Below are positions 34,800 through 42,969 of a DNA stretch of 64,000 bases, in pieces. The translations under genes and the position numbers were made by a program. The notes under the pieces were generated by a model, which was not told where the DNA came from, ran no database searches, and saw only the letters and a list, made by a program, of their open reading frames with translations. Every line of letters starts with the position of its first letter. Position 1 is the stretch's first letter. The DNA is taken from contig CAWIOP010000005.1 in the NCBI GenBank assembly GCA_963837755.1, positions 744,001 to 808,000 of the forward strand, written 5' to 3'. The stretch comes from JADGHX01 sp963837755. GTDB taxonomy: Bacteria > Pseudomonadota > Gammaproteobacteria > Steroidobacterales > Steroidobacteraceae.

Positions 34800-36172
34800 A
34801 ATTGCGCATCTCCGGCGGCACATTTCTCGCCGGGGCGGTGCTGGCGTGTATAGCATGGTTGCCGTATTACGCGAGCGGGTCGTTGGCCCGTGAAGCAGAT
34901 AAGGTCATGCAGCGCGAAGTGGCGCGCGGGCGTTTCAGTGGCGCCGTGCTGGTGAGCCGTGAAGGGCGCGTTCTGTTCGAAAAGGCCTATGGTCTTGCGA
35001 GCGTCGAGCGGAACGTGTCGAACACCGTTCACACCAAGTTCCAGATCGCGTCGATCACGAAGACGTTCACAGCCATCCTGATGATGCAGCTCGAAGGGCA
35101 GGGCCGTCTTGCGCTGCACGACCCCATTTGCCGCTATATAGAAGAGTGCCCGCCCGGCTGGGGCGGCATTACGTTGCACCACCTGTTGTCGCACACATCG
35201 GGCATTTTCAACGTCACGCGCGTACCCGAGCTCGAAGCGCAGCGCGCCACGCCGCAGACGCGCAGGCAAATGATGTCGCGGTTTCTCACGAAACCGCTCG
35301 CCTTCGCGCCTGGCGAGCAGTTTGAGTACAGCAATTCCAACTACTACCTGCTCGGCCTCGTCATCGAGAAGGTGACGGGCCAACCTTACGAAGTCGTTCT
35401 GCGCGAACGCATTCTGAAACCGCTGGAAATGCATGACACTGGCATCGAGCACCGCGGCGCCGCGCCGCCGTTGCACGCCAGCGGCTATCGGCCCGACCGC
35501 ACCGGTCGATTGAAGTACGACCCTGCGATGGATGAGAGCTGGTCGTTTTCCGCCGGAGCGATGTACTCCACCGTTGAAGATATGGAGAAGTTCAGCGACG
35601 CGCTGCAATCGGAAGCGCTGCTGCCGCGAGCCGCGCTCGAACGCATGTGGCAGCCGGTGCGGGACGTCTACGGCTATGGCTGGCAGACGCCTCAACGTTC
35701 GCGCTTCACTTTCAACCGGCGGGTGGTCGAGCACGGCGGCGCCGCGCCAGGTTTCCTCGCGCGCTTCTGGCACGCGGTTGATGAAAAGCTCACGGTGATC
35801 GTGCTCGCGAACAACATGGCCACAAGCCCGCCGCGCGTCGCTCAAAGCCTTGCGGCGCTCGTTCTGAACGAGCCTTTTGTGCCGTCGTATATGCGAGAGG
35901 CCGTTCAGCTCGCGCCGGAAGTGCTTCGTCGCTATGTCGGGGAGTACCAGCTCGGAACCGACGTGTGGAAGCTCTACACGCGCGACGGCCGGCTCTTCGC
36001 ACGCCGCGACGTCACGGAGCCCGAGATCGAGCTGTTGGCGGAGTCCGAGTCCGCGTTCTTCCTGCGTGACGTGGAAGGCGATGCCGTGGCCATGGAGAAC
36101 GGCAAGGGCGCAGTCACGGGCTTCATGGTCAACCTGGGCGAACAGAGCCGGATGATGCGAAAGCTGCGCTGA
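34796..36172 (+). CDS. Beta-lactamase-family serine hydrolase (class C/D-alanyl-D-alanine peptidase fold)
   Basis: 458 residues from GTG 34796. N-terminal signal/anchor FLAGAVLACIAWLPYYASG, then the penicillin-binding fold: SITK (nucleophile Ser and Lys in ASITKTF), YSN (FEYSNSNYY) and HGG (VEHGGAAPG). A C-terminal lipocalin-like beta domain (about 365-458, YVGEYQLGTDVWKLY) is common in this group. It is the last gene of the GntR-ABC operon, suggesting a linked cell-envelope or peptide-handling task. Actual beta-lactam hydrolysis is not implied. Confidence 0.88.
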   Translation: MKLRISGGTFLAGAVLACIAWLPYYASGSLAREADKVMQREVARGRFSGAVLVSREGRVLFEKAYGLASVERNVSNTVHTKFQIASITKTFTAILMMQLEGQGRLALHDPICRYIEECPPGWGGITLHHLLSHTSGIFNVTRVPELEAQRATPQTRRQMMSRFLTKPLAFAPGEQFEYSNSNYYLLGLVIEKVTGQPYEVVLRERILKPLEMHDTGIEHRGAAPPLHASGYRPDRTGRLKYDPAMDESWSFSAGAMYSTVEDMEKFSDALQSEALLPRAALERMWQPVRDVYGYGWQTPQRSRFTFNRRVVEHGGAAPGFLARFWHAVDEKLTVIVLANNMATSPPRVAQSLAALVLNEPFVPSYMREAVQLAPEVLRRYVGEYQLGTDVWKLYTRDGRLFARRDVTEPEIELLAESESAFFLRDVEGDAVAMENGKGAVTGFMVNLGEQSRMMRKLR

Positions 36173-36189
36173 GTCGCGCCCCGGTGCGA

Positions 36190-38337
36190 TTACCGGTGAA
36201 GGCGCACCTGAGCGCACAGAAGTTGCGCGCGGTCTGCACAGGGGCCCACCAGAATATCCACGTCGCCCGGTTCGAACACGGGCTCGAGATCCTGCCCCAG
36301 GAAGCGCAGATCGGCCGCCGCGAGTGACAGCTCGACGGTGCCCGTCTGGCCGGGGTTCAAGGCGATGCGTGCGAAGCCTCTGAGCTCGAGCAGCGGCCGC
36401 GCAACGCTCGCGACGTTGTCGCGCGTGAACAGAAAAACCACTTCTTCCGCCGCGCGCTGTCCTTCGTTCGTGACATCCACTCGAACGGTGACGGTTTCGT
36501 TTTCCGCGACCGCCTCCGGTGACACGCGCAGGTTTGCAAGCGTGCAGCGGCCGTAGGTGAGGCCATGGCCGAACGGGTAGAGCGGCTCATTCGGCACGTC
36601 GAGATACTTGCTGGTGAAGAAGTCTCTGAGGTCCGCGGGGCGGCCGCTGGGGCGCTGGCCGAAGAAGATGGGCACCTGGCCGAGCGCGCGTGGCCAGGTC
36701 ATGGGCGTGCGGCCGCTGGGCGACACGCGCCCCGTCACTACGTCTGCGATGGCGTTGCCCGCTTCGATGCCGAGGAACCAGGCGGCGAGCAGTGCATCTG
36801 CTTTTTCCGCGAGCCACGGAATCACTAGCGGTCGCCCGCAGAAGAGCACCACCGTAACGGGCACACCGATCTCGCGGGCGCGCTCCAGAACTGCCTCCGC
36901 GAGCGCGCGCTGCTGCCCTGGAAGCCTGGGATAGGCGCGGCTCGCGGCTTCGCCACTCATGTTCGCCGCCTCGCCCAGACAAAGCAGGATGGCGTCCGCG
37001 CCGTCGCAAAGTTCGACAGCCGCGGGGATGCCCGAGCGATCGTGCCCCGAGATCTCGACGCCCGATGCGTGCCGTATGTGTGCCGCAGGCAATGCCTGAC
37101 GCAGCCCCGTGATGGCGCTGACATGGCTCTCAGGCTCGCCCGCCGCGGCCCACGGCCCGCGCATTTCACCCTGCGCGTCCGCCAGTGGCCCGATGACCGC
37201 CAGGTTGCGAACAGTGGGTGCGAGCGGCAGCGCGTGGTTCTCGTTCTTGAGCATCACGATGGCCCGCGCGCCGATATTGCGTGCCAGTTCTCGCCGCTGC
37301 GCCAGCACGTCAGGCGTCTCACGCTTCGAGCCTCTTCGGTACGGGTCGTCGAACAGCCCCAATCGTTCCTTGAGCCGCAGCACCCGGCGCACAGACGTGT
37401 CGATCTCGTCCAGGGTGACGAGCCCGCGCTCCAGCGCAACCGGCAACCCTTTGCGATACGCCTCGGCCATCATGTCGATGTCCACGCCCGCCTTCAGCGC
37501 CAGCGTGGCGGCCTCGACGGCGTCTGCGGCAACACCGTGCCGGATGAGCTCGCCAATGGCGTTGTAGTCGCTGATGAGCACGCCATCGAAGCCCAGCTTG
37601 CCGCGCAGGTAATCGCGCAGAAGCGGCGCGTGGGCGGTCATCGGAATGCCGTTGAGGTCTGTGAATGCGGGCATGATCGAGACGACGCCAGCTTCCACAG
37701 CCGCTGCAAATGCCGGCAAATGCACTTCGCGCAGCGTGCGCTCGGAGATGTCCACCGAAGCGTATTCGCGCCCGGCCGTCACCGGACTGTATGCACAGAA
37801 GTGCTTGGCGCACGCGGCCACAGACTCTGCCGACGCGAGATCCGCGCCCTGGAACCCGCGGACCTTGGCGCGCGCGATCTGCACGGCGAGCCACGGATCT
37901 TCGCCCGGCCCTTCAGCGGTGCGGCCCCAGCGTGGATCGCGCGAGACGTCGAGCATCGGCGCGAACGTCATGGCGAGCCCGTCCGCAGCCATTTCGCGGG
38001 CAGCCTCGCGCGCTGTCTGCTCCCACACCTGCGCATCGAACAAGGCCGCTTCGGCGAGCGGAATGGGAAACAGCGTGCGGTGCCCGTGGATGACGTCGAG
38101 CCCGATGAGCAGCGGAATGCCGAGGCGGGATTCCTCCACCGCCAGCTTCTGCATCTCGTGCACCTGCCCCTGGCCGACCATGTTCAGCAGGTTGCCGAGC
38201 GTGCCGTTGCGGATGGATTCGGTGGAATCGCCGGCAATGATGGGCCCTGTGACCGCGTAGCTGGACGCCGTCATGGTGAGCTGGCCCAGTTTCTCGGCCA
38301 GGGTCATTGCGGCGATCAGCTTCTCGATGCGACTCAT
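36190..38337 (-). CDS. Glycoside hydrolase family 3 beta-glucosidase
   Basis: 715 residues from ATG 38337. N-terminal (alpha/beta)8 domain with MTFAPMLDVSRDPRWGRTAEG, KHFCAYSP, and the nucleophile Asp257 in VLISDYNA. The second alpha/beta sandwich follows (VMLKNENHALPL, AIVMLKNE), then a C-terminal FnIII-like domain beginning after YPFGHGLTYG. I see no signal peptide from this start, so it may act on imported oligosaccharides. It is divergent from the GH144-like gene, and the two probably share a regulatory region and a substrate. Confidence 0.92.
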   Translation of the reverse strand: MSRIEKLIAAMTLAEKLGQLTMTASSYAVTGPIIAGDSTESIRNGTLGNLLNMVGQGQVHEMQKLAVEESRLGIPLLIGLDVIHGHRTLFPIPLAEAALFDAQVWEQTAREAAREMAADGLAMTFAPMLDVSRDPRWGRTAEGPGEDPWLAVQIARAKVRGFQGADLASAESVAACAKHFCAYSPVTAGREYASVDISERTLREVHLPAFAAAVEAGVVSIMPAFTDLNGIPMTAHAPLLRDYLRGKLGFDGVLISDYNAIGELIRHGVAADAVEAATLALKAGVDIDMMAEAYRKGLPVALERGLVTLDEIDTSVRRVLRLKERLGLFDDPYRRGSKRETPDVLAQRRELARNIGARAIVMLKNENHALPLAPTVRNLAVIGPLADAQGEMRGPWAAAGEPESHVSAITGLRQALPAAHIRHASGVEISGHDRSGIPAAVELCDGADAILLCLGEAANMSGEAASRAYPRLPGQQRALAEAVLERAREIGVPVTVVLFCGRPLVIPWLAEKADALLAAWFLGIEAGNAIADVVTGRVSPSGRTPMTWPRALGQVPIFFGQRPSGRPADLRDFFTSKYLDVPNEPLYPFGHGLTYGRCTLANLRVSPEAVAENETVTVRVDVTNEGQRAAEEVVFLFTRDNVASVARPLLELRGFARIALNPGQTGTVELSLAAADLRFLGQDLEPVFEPGDVDILVGPCADRAQLLCAQVRLHR

Positions 38338-38462
38338 CGAATTTGCGTCCTCGTGTGCCGGCGTCGGCGCAAAAAAGGCTACCATCATCGATGGGGCGGC
38401 CCGAACAAATCGCTGGCGCGACAGGCACCGCGATCTCGGCGGGCCACCTGCCGGTTCACCCC

Positions 38463-39812
38463 GTGAGTAAGGTACCTGTGCCGAAGTCCGACAAGCGTTC
38501 CAAAACGAAGCCTGCACGCCGTAAAAGCGCCTCCGCCGCGGCCCAGCGCCGCCCCTCGCAGCTTGCCGCCTTGCCGGATGAAGACCTCATCGATGCCGTC
38601 CAGCGGCAGACCTTCCGTTTCTTCTGGGAAGGCGGCCACCCGCAAAGCGGCCTGGCCTTCGATCGGCTCACCACACGCAAACAGCAGATGGATGACAAGG
38701 TCACTATCGGGGGCTCGGGCTTCGGAGTCATGGCGCTCATCGTCGCGGTGGAGCGGGGCTGGGTCTCGCGCGAGGCGGCGGTGGAGCGCCTGGGGCGCAT
38801 GCTCAACCTTCTGATGCGCGCACGCTGCTATCACGGCGCGTACCCGCACTTCATGAATGGCAGCACCGGCGACACGATTCCGTTCTTCCGCAAGGACGAC
38901 GCGGCCGATCTCGTGGAGACCTCACTTCTGATGCAGGGCCTGCTGTGCGCGCGGCAATATTTCACGCGCGACCTGCCCGGCGAGAATTCCATCCGCGCGC
39001 TCATCACCTTGCTATGGGAAGACGTGGAGTGGAACTGGTTCACGCAAGGTGGCCGTAACGTCCTGTACTGGCATTGGAGCCCGTACAACGGCTGGGCCAT
39101 GGATCATGCGATCCGCGGCTGGAACGAGTGCCTCATCACTTACGTGCTCGCGGCATCATCTCCGCGCCACGCCGTGGACCCCATCGTGTATCACCAGGGC
39201 TTCGCCACAGGCGGCGGCTTTCTCAACGGCAAGTCGTACTTCGGCATCGAGCTGCCGCTGGGCATGCCGTATGGCGGGCCGCTATTCTTCTCGCATTACT
39301 CGTTCTGCGGCCTCGACCCGCGTGGGCTCAAGGATCAGTACGCCGACTACTGGGAGCAGAATGTGCGGCACGTGAGCATCAACCGTGCGCACTGCGTTGC
39401 CAATCCCCACAAGCACGAGGGGTACGGCGAGTCCTGCTGGGGGCTCACCGCCAGTGACGATCCGGGCGGTTACTCGGCGCATGCGCCCGACAACGACAAC
39501 GGCACCATCGCGCCGACTGCGGCGTTGGCGAGCCTGCCCTACGCACCGCGCGAAGTGATGCGGGCGTTGCGGCACTTCCTCACCGGCCACGGTAACAAGA
39601 TCTGGGGGCGCTACGGCTTCGTCGATGCGTTCTGCGAACGCCTGGACTGGTACGCCGACACCTTTCTCGCCATCGACCAGGGGCCGATCATCGTGATGAT
39701 GGAGAACCACCGCAGCGGGCTGCTGTGGAAGCTGTTCATGAGCGTGCCGGAAGTGCAGGCCGGCCTGCTCAAGCTCGGCTTCACGAGCCCGCACCTGCGG
39801 ACGCAACCGTGA
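38463..39812 (+). CDS. Glucoamylase-like (GH144-type) glucanase
   Basis: 449 residues from GTG 38463 (a second GTG at 38478 has a better AAGG spacing; the conserved part starts later). After a Lys-rich, disordered-looking N-terminus the putative-glucoamylase (alpha/alpha)6 domain begins at about 40: QTFRFFWEGGHPQSGLAFDR. It continues with GGSGFGVMALIVAVERGW, PHFMNGSTGD, WGLTASDDPGGYSAHAP and FVDAFCERLDWYAD. Characterised members of this group act on beta-1,2-glucan (GH144). Pairing with the divergent GH3 beta-glucosidase fits beta-1,2-glucan or sophorooligosaccharide use; this is inference. No signal peptide is evident. The stop overlaps the next gene by GTGA. Confidence 0.78.
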   Translation: MSKVPVPKSDKRSKTKPARRKSASAAAQRRPSQLAALPDEDLIDAVQRQTFRFFWEGGHPQSGLAFDRLTTRKQQMDDKVTIGGSGFGVMALIVAVERGWVSREAAVERLGRMLNLLMRARCYHGAYPHFMNGSTGDTIPFFRKDDAADLVETSLLMQGLLCARQYFTRDLPGENSIRALITLLWEDVEWNWFTQGGRNVLYWHWSPYNGWAMDHAIRGWNECLITYVLAASSPRHAVDPIVYHQGFATGGGFLNGKSYFGIELPLGMPYGGPLFFSHYSFCGLDPRGLKDQYADYWEQNVRHVSINRAHCVANPHKHEGYGESCWGLTASDDPGGYSAHAPDNDNGTIAPTAALASLPYAPREVMRALRHFLTGHGNKIWGRYGFVDAFCERLDWYADTFLAIDQGPIIVMMENHRSGLLWKLFMSVPEVQAGLLKLGFTSPHLRTQP

Positions 39813-41140
39813 GTGAAGTAACGCGTGACGCCTCTTTCAGCGAGTGGCTGGATGGGCAGTATCGTCATGCAGCCACGGCAATGCTCCGGAGCATATCGCC
39901 CGTCGAGATCATCAAGACGCGGCCGGGTTTCGGGCAGACCATGCGGCCGGTGAAGGGCTCCATCGTCGCATCGCCCGTGCTCGCGTCGTACGACCCGGAT
40001 CCGGACTATTTCTTTCACTGGTATCGGGACTCGGCGATCGTCATCGATGCCCTGCGCCTGCTGTTGGAGGACGGCTCGGTGGGGCAGGAAGCGCTCACGC
40101 ATCTGGCGGACTTCGTGCACTTCAGCCTTTCGTTGCGAACGCTCGACGGCCGCGCACTCGTTGCGGAGCCGGCGTGGCGTGCCAACGTAGCGCCAGACTT
40201 CATGCAATACGTGCGTGACGATGCGGACCTTGCATCGGTTCGCGGCGAGCGTGTTGCTGGCGACACGCGCGTGAATCCCGACGGCACGCTCGACATTTCA
40301 AAGTGGGCACGGCCGCAGCACGACGGCCCGCCATTGCGCGCACTTTCGCTGCTGCGCTGGGTTCGCAGTGTGCCGTTGCCCGCGAGCCTGCTCGCAGAGG
40401 TGTCGGAACTGGTTCGTGCCGATCTCGCATTCACCTTCACACACTGGCGCGAGCCGTCGTTCGATATCTGGGAGGAAGAGCAGGGCGTGCACTACTACAC
40501 GCTGTGTGTGGCCGCCGCGGCACTGGGCGAAGGGGCGGAGTGGCTCGAAGCCGCCGGCGATGCGCAACTCGCGCGGCTCTATCGCGCGGAGAGTGATGCC
40601 ATCCGCCACAGGCTCGATGAGCTCTGGCTCGACGAAGCGGGGCACTACCGGTCTCGAGTTCTGGCGTCGGCAACCCGCTCCACCAAAGAGCTCGACATAG
40701 CCGTGATTCTCGCGGCGATTCACGCGGCGGGCGGCGCTGGCGCCCACTCCGTACACGACCCTCGAATGCACGCAACCCTGGCGTGCCTCGAAGCGTTGTT
40801 CGACATGGCCTACCCGATCAATCAGCACCGCGGCGCACGGCGCGGCCCCGCAATGGGGCGCTACGCCGGGGACGTGTACTACTCCGGTGGCGCTTACTAC
40901 TTCTCTACGCTCGGCGCGGCCGAGTTCTGCTTTCGGGCCGCGGCGAACGGCGACTTGCGCACGTGGTTCGAGCGCGGCGACGCCTATCTCGCCACCGTTC
41001 GCGCGTTCACGCCGCCGAGTGGCGAGCTCTCCGAGCAGTTCGATCAGCGCAACGGAGCGCAGACTTCCGCGCATCACCTGGCGTGGAGCTACGCGGCGTT
41101 CATCTCGTGCATCAGGGCACGCAGGGCAGTTGCGGGATGA
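39809..41140 (+). CDS. GH15-like glucoamylase/glucan glucohydrolase
   Basis: 443 residues from GTG 39809, overlapping the previous stop. (alpha/alpha)6 features of GH15: DYFFHWYRDSAIVIDAL near residue 70 (catalytic-region WYRD), EPSFDIWEEEQGVHYYTL with the general acid Glu near 220, and GRYAGDVYYSGGAYYFSTLGAAEF near 355 with the C-terminal helix HHLAWSYAAFI. It probably releases glucose from the non-reducing end of alpha-glucans. No signal peptide. It is translationally coupled on both sides. Confidence 0.82.
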   Translation: MSEVTRDASFSEWLDGQYRHAATAMLRSISPVEIIKTRPGFGQTMRPVKGSIVASPVLASYDPDPDYFFHWYRDSAIVIDALRLLLEDGSVGQEALTHLADFVHFSLSLRTLDGRALVAEPAWRANVAPDFMQYVRDDADLASVRGERVAGDTRVNPDGTLDISKWARPQHDGPPLRALSLLRWVRSVPLPASLLAEVSELVRADLAFTFTHWREPSFDIWEEEQGVHYYTLCVAAAALGEGAEWLEAAGDAQLARLYRAESDAIRHRLDELWLDEAGHYRSRVLASATRSTKELDIAVILAAIHAAGGAGAHSVHDPRMHATLACLEALFDMAYPINQHRGARRGPAMGRYAGDVYYSGGAYYFSTLGAAEFCFRAAANGDLRTWFERGDAYLATVRAFTPPSGELSEQFDQRNGAQTSAHHLAWSYAAFISCIRARRAVAG

Positions 41141-42969
41141 CGGAGAGGCCAGAAGCCCGCGGCACCGACAGTGGCGCCGTCGCAGCCGACCCGGCCGTGG
41201 CGTCTGGCCTCGGTCACCAGCTCGGCATGATGCGTCGGGCGGTTTTCGGCTCGCCGCTGGGCAAGACGCTCGTGGTGCTGCTCATCGCGATCTTCCTGAT
41301 CGTGGTGCTCACGGCCTACGGGCAGATTCGCCTCAACAGCTGGAACAAGCCGTTCTACGATGCGCTGTCACGCCGCGACCTGCATGACTTTCTGTTGCAG
41401 CTCGGCGTGTTTTTCGTGATCGCGGGCGCGTTGCTCGTGCTCAACGTGGCGCAGCGCTGGCTGGTGGAGACCACCAAGTACAGACTGCGCGAGGGCCTCG
41501 CGCACGACCTGCTGTTTCACTGGCTGCAGCCAAGGCGAGCGTTCTGGCTCGCCAACGCCGGGCCCATCGGCGTGAACCCCGATCAACGCATGCACGAGGA
41601 TGCGCGCAAGCTCTGCGACCTTTCCGCCGATCTCGGGGTCGGCCTGCTGCAGGCCACGATTCTCTTCGTGACCTTTGCCGGTGTGCTCTGGAATCTGTCG
41701 AGCGACTTCGCCCTGCGCGTGGGCAACGTCGATTACGCCGTGCCCGGGTTCATGCTGTGGGCGGCCATCCTCTACGCCGGGGCGGGCTCGCTGCTGAGCT
41801 ACTGGGTAGGCAGCAGCCTCATCAATCGCAACGCAGAGCGCTACGCGCGCGAGGCAGACCTGCGCTTCTCGCTCGTGCGCGTCAACGAGCACCTCGACGG
41901 CATCTCGCTCGCGGGCGGCGAAGCGGACGAGCGGCGGCGCGTGGAGCTGCATCTGGGCAACGTGATGTTCGCGACGCGCCGCCTCGTATCCGGCCTCACC
42001 AGTCTCACCTGGGTTACGGCGGGCTTCGGCTGGATCACGAGCGTCGCGCCCACGCTCGTCGCCGCGCCGCTGTACTTCACGGGCAAGATCTCGTTCGGCG
42101 GCCTGATGATGGCGGCGGCCGCGTTCAGCCAGGCGCAGTCGTCATTGCGCTGGTTCGTCGACAACTTCCCCGTCATTGCGGACTGGCGCGCCACGCTGCT
42201 GCGTGTGGCAATGTTCCGCGAAGCGCTGACCTCTCCCGAAGTGCAACGAGAGTTCGACAGCCACATCACGTATGTGGAGGGTGACGGCGGGGCGATGATC
42301 TTCGAAGGTCTCGAGATGGTCTCGAATGCCGGCTGGGAAATGCTCAAGGAACGGCAGGTCGTGGTGCGGGCAGGGGAGCGCGTTCTCATCGTGGGCGCGC
42401 CCGGCACCGGCAAGACGCAGTTGTTCCGCGCCCTCGCGGGCCTGTGGCCCTGGGGCGCCGGCCGCATCACGCGCCCGCGAGATGAGCAGATTCTCTATTT
42501 GCCCAATGGCACGCCTTATCTGCCGCGCGGCTCGCTTCGCGAGGTGCTTGCTTACCCGCAGAAGGTCGACAGCTTCGAAAACGGCGCGTTCAGCCGCGCG
42601 CTCGATCGGCTTGGGCTTGCGCATCTTTCGCCACAGCTCGATGAGACGCGCAGGTGGGACCGCGAGTTGAGCCAGGACGAGCAACAGGCCCTGGTGTTCG
42701 CCCGCATCGCGTTGCAGGCCCCGCCATGGGTGCTCATGGATGACGCGCTGGGCTCGCTCGACGATGAAGCGCTCGAGCGCATCACCGATGTGTTTACGAA
42801 CGAGCTCAAGCGCACCAGCATCATCCATATCGGGCGGGCCGCGCAGGCCCACCATCCCCTTTTCTCTCGCGTGTTGCACCTTGTTAAGTCGCCCGCCAGA
42901 CCCGCCGTCGTGCGCGAAGCCACAACCGATGCGCCGGGCACGAAAGAACCCATGATCGGTCGACAGTGA
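41137..42969 (+). CDS. SbmA/BacA-like ABC transporter (fused permease-ATPase)
   Basis: 610 residues from ATG 41137 (overlaps previous stop). Membrane domain of about six helices with the SbmA/BacA-type LNSWNKPFYDALSRRD and RWLVETTKYRLREGL. The ATPase follows (about 400-580) with Walker A GAPGTGKTQ. The signature is degenerate (LSQDEQQ in place of LSGGQ) and Walker B ends in Asp-Asp (VLMDDALGSLD) where a catalytic Glu is usual. These suggest slow or altered ATP hydrolysis. Relatives (YddA, peptide/vitamin B12 transport) move peptides or lipids; the link to the glucan cluster is positional. Confidence 0.85.
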   Translation: MTERPEARGTDSGAVAADPAVASGLGHQLGMMRRAVFGSPLGKTLVVLLIAIFLIVVLTAYGQIRLNSWNKPFYDALSRRDLHDFLLQLGVFFVIAGALLVLNVAQRWLVETTKYRLREGLAHDLLFHWLQPRRAFWLANAGPIGVNPDQRMHEDARKLCDLSADLGVGLLQATILFVTFAGVLWNLSSDFALRVGNVDYAVPGFMLWAAILYAGAGSLLSYWVGSSLINRNAERYAREADLRFSLVRVNEHLDGISLAGGEADERRRVELHLGNVMFATRRLVSGLTSLTWVTAGFGWITSVAPTLVAAPLYFTGKISFGGLMMAAAAFSQAQSSLRWFVDNFPVIADWRATLLRVAMFREALTSPEVQREFDSHITYVEGDGGAMIFEGLEMVSNAGWEMLKERQVVVRAGERVLIVGAPGTGKTQLFRALAGLWPWGAGRITRPRDEQILYLPNGTPYLPRGSLREVLAYPQKVDSFENGAFSRALDRLGLAHLSPQLDETRRWDRELSQDEQQALVFARIALQAPPWVLMDDALGSLDDEALERITDVFTNELKRTSIIHIGRAAQAHHPLFSRVLHLVKSPARPAVVREATTDAPGTKEPMIGRQ

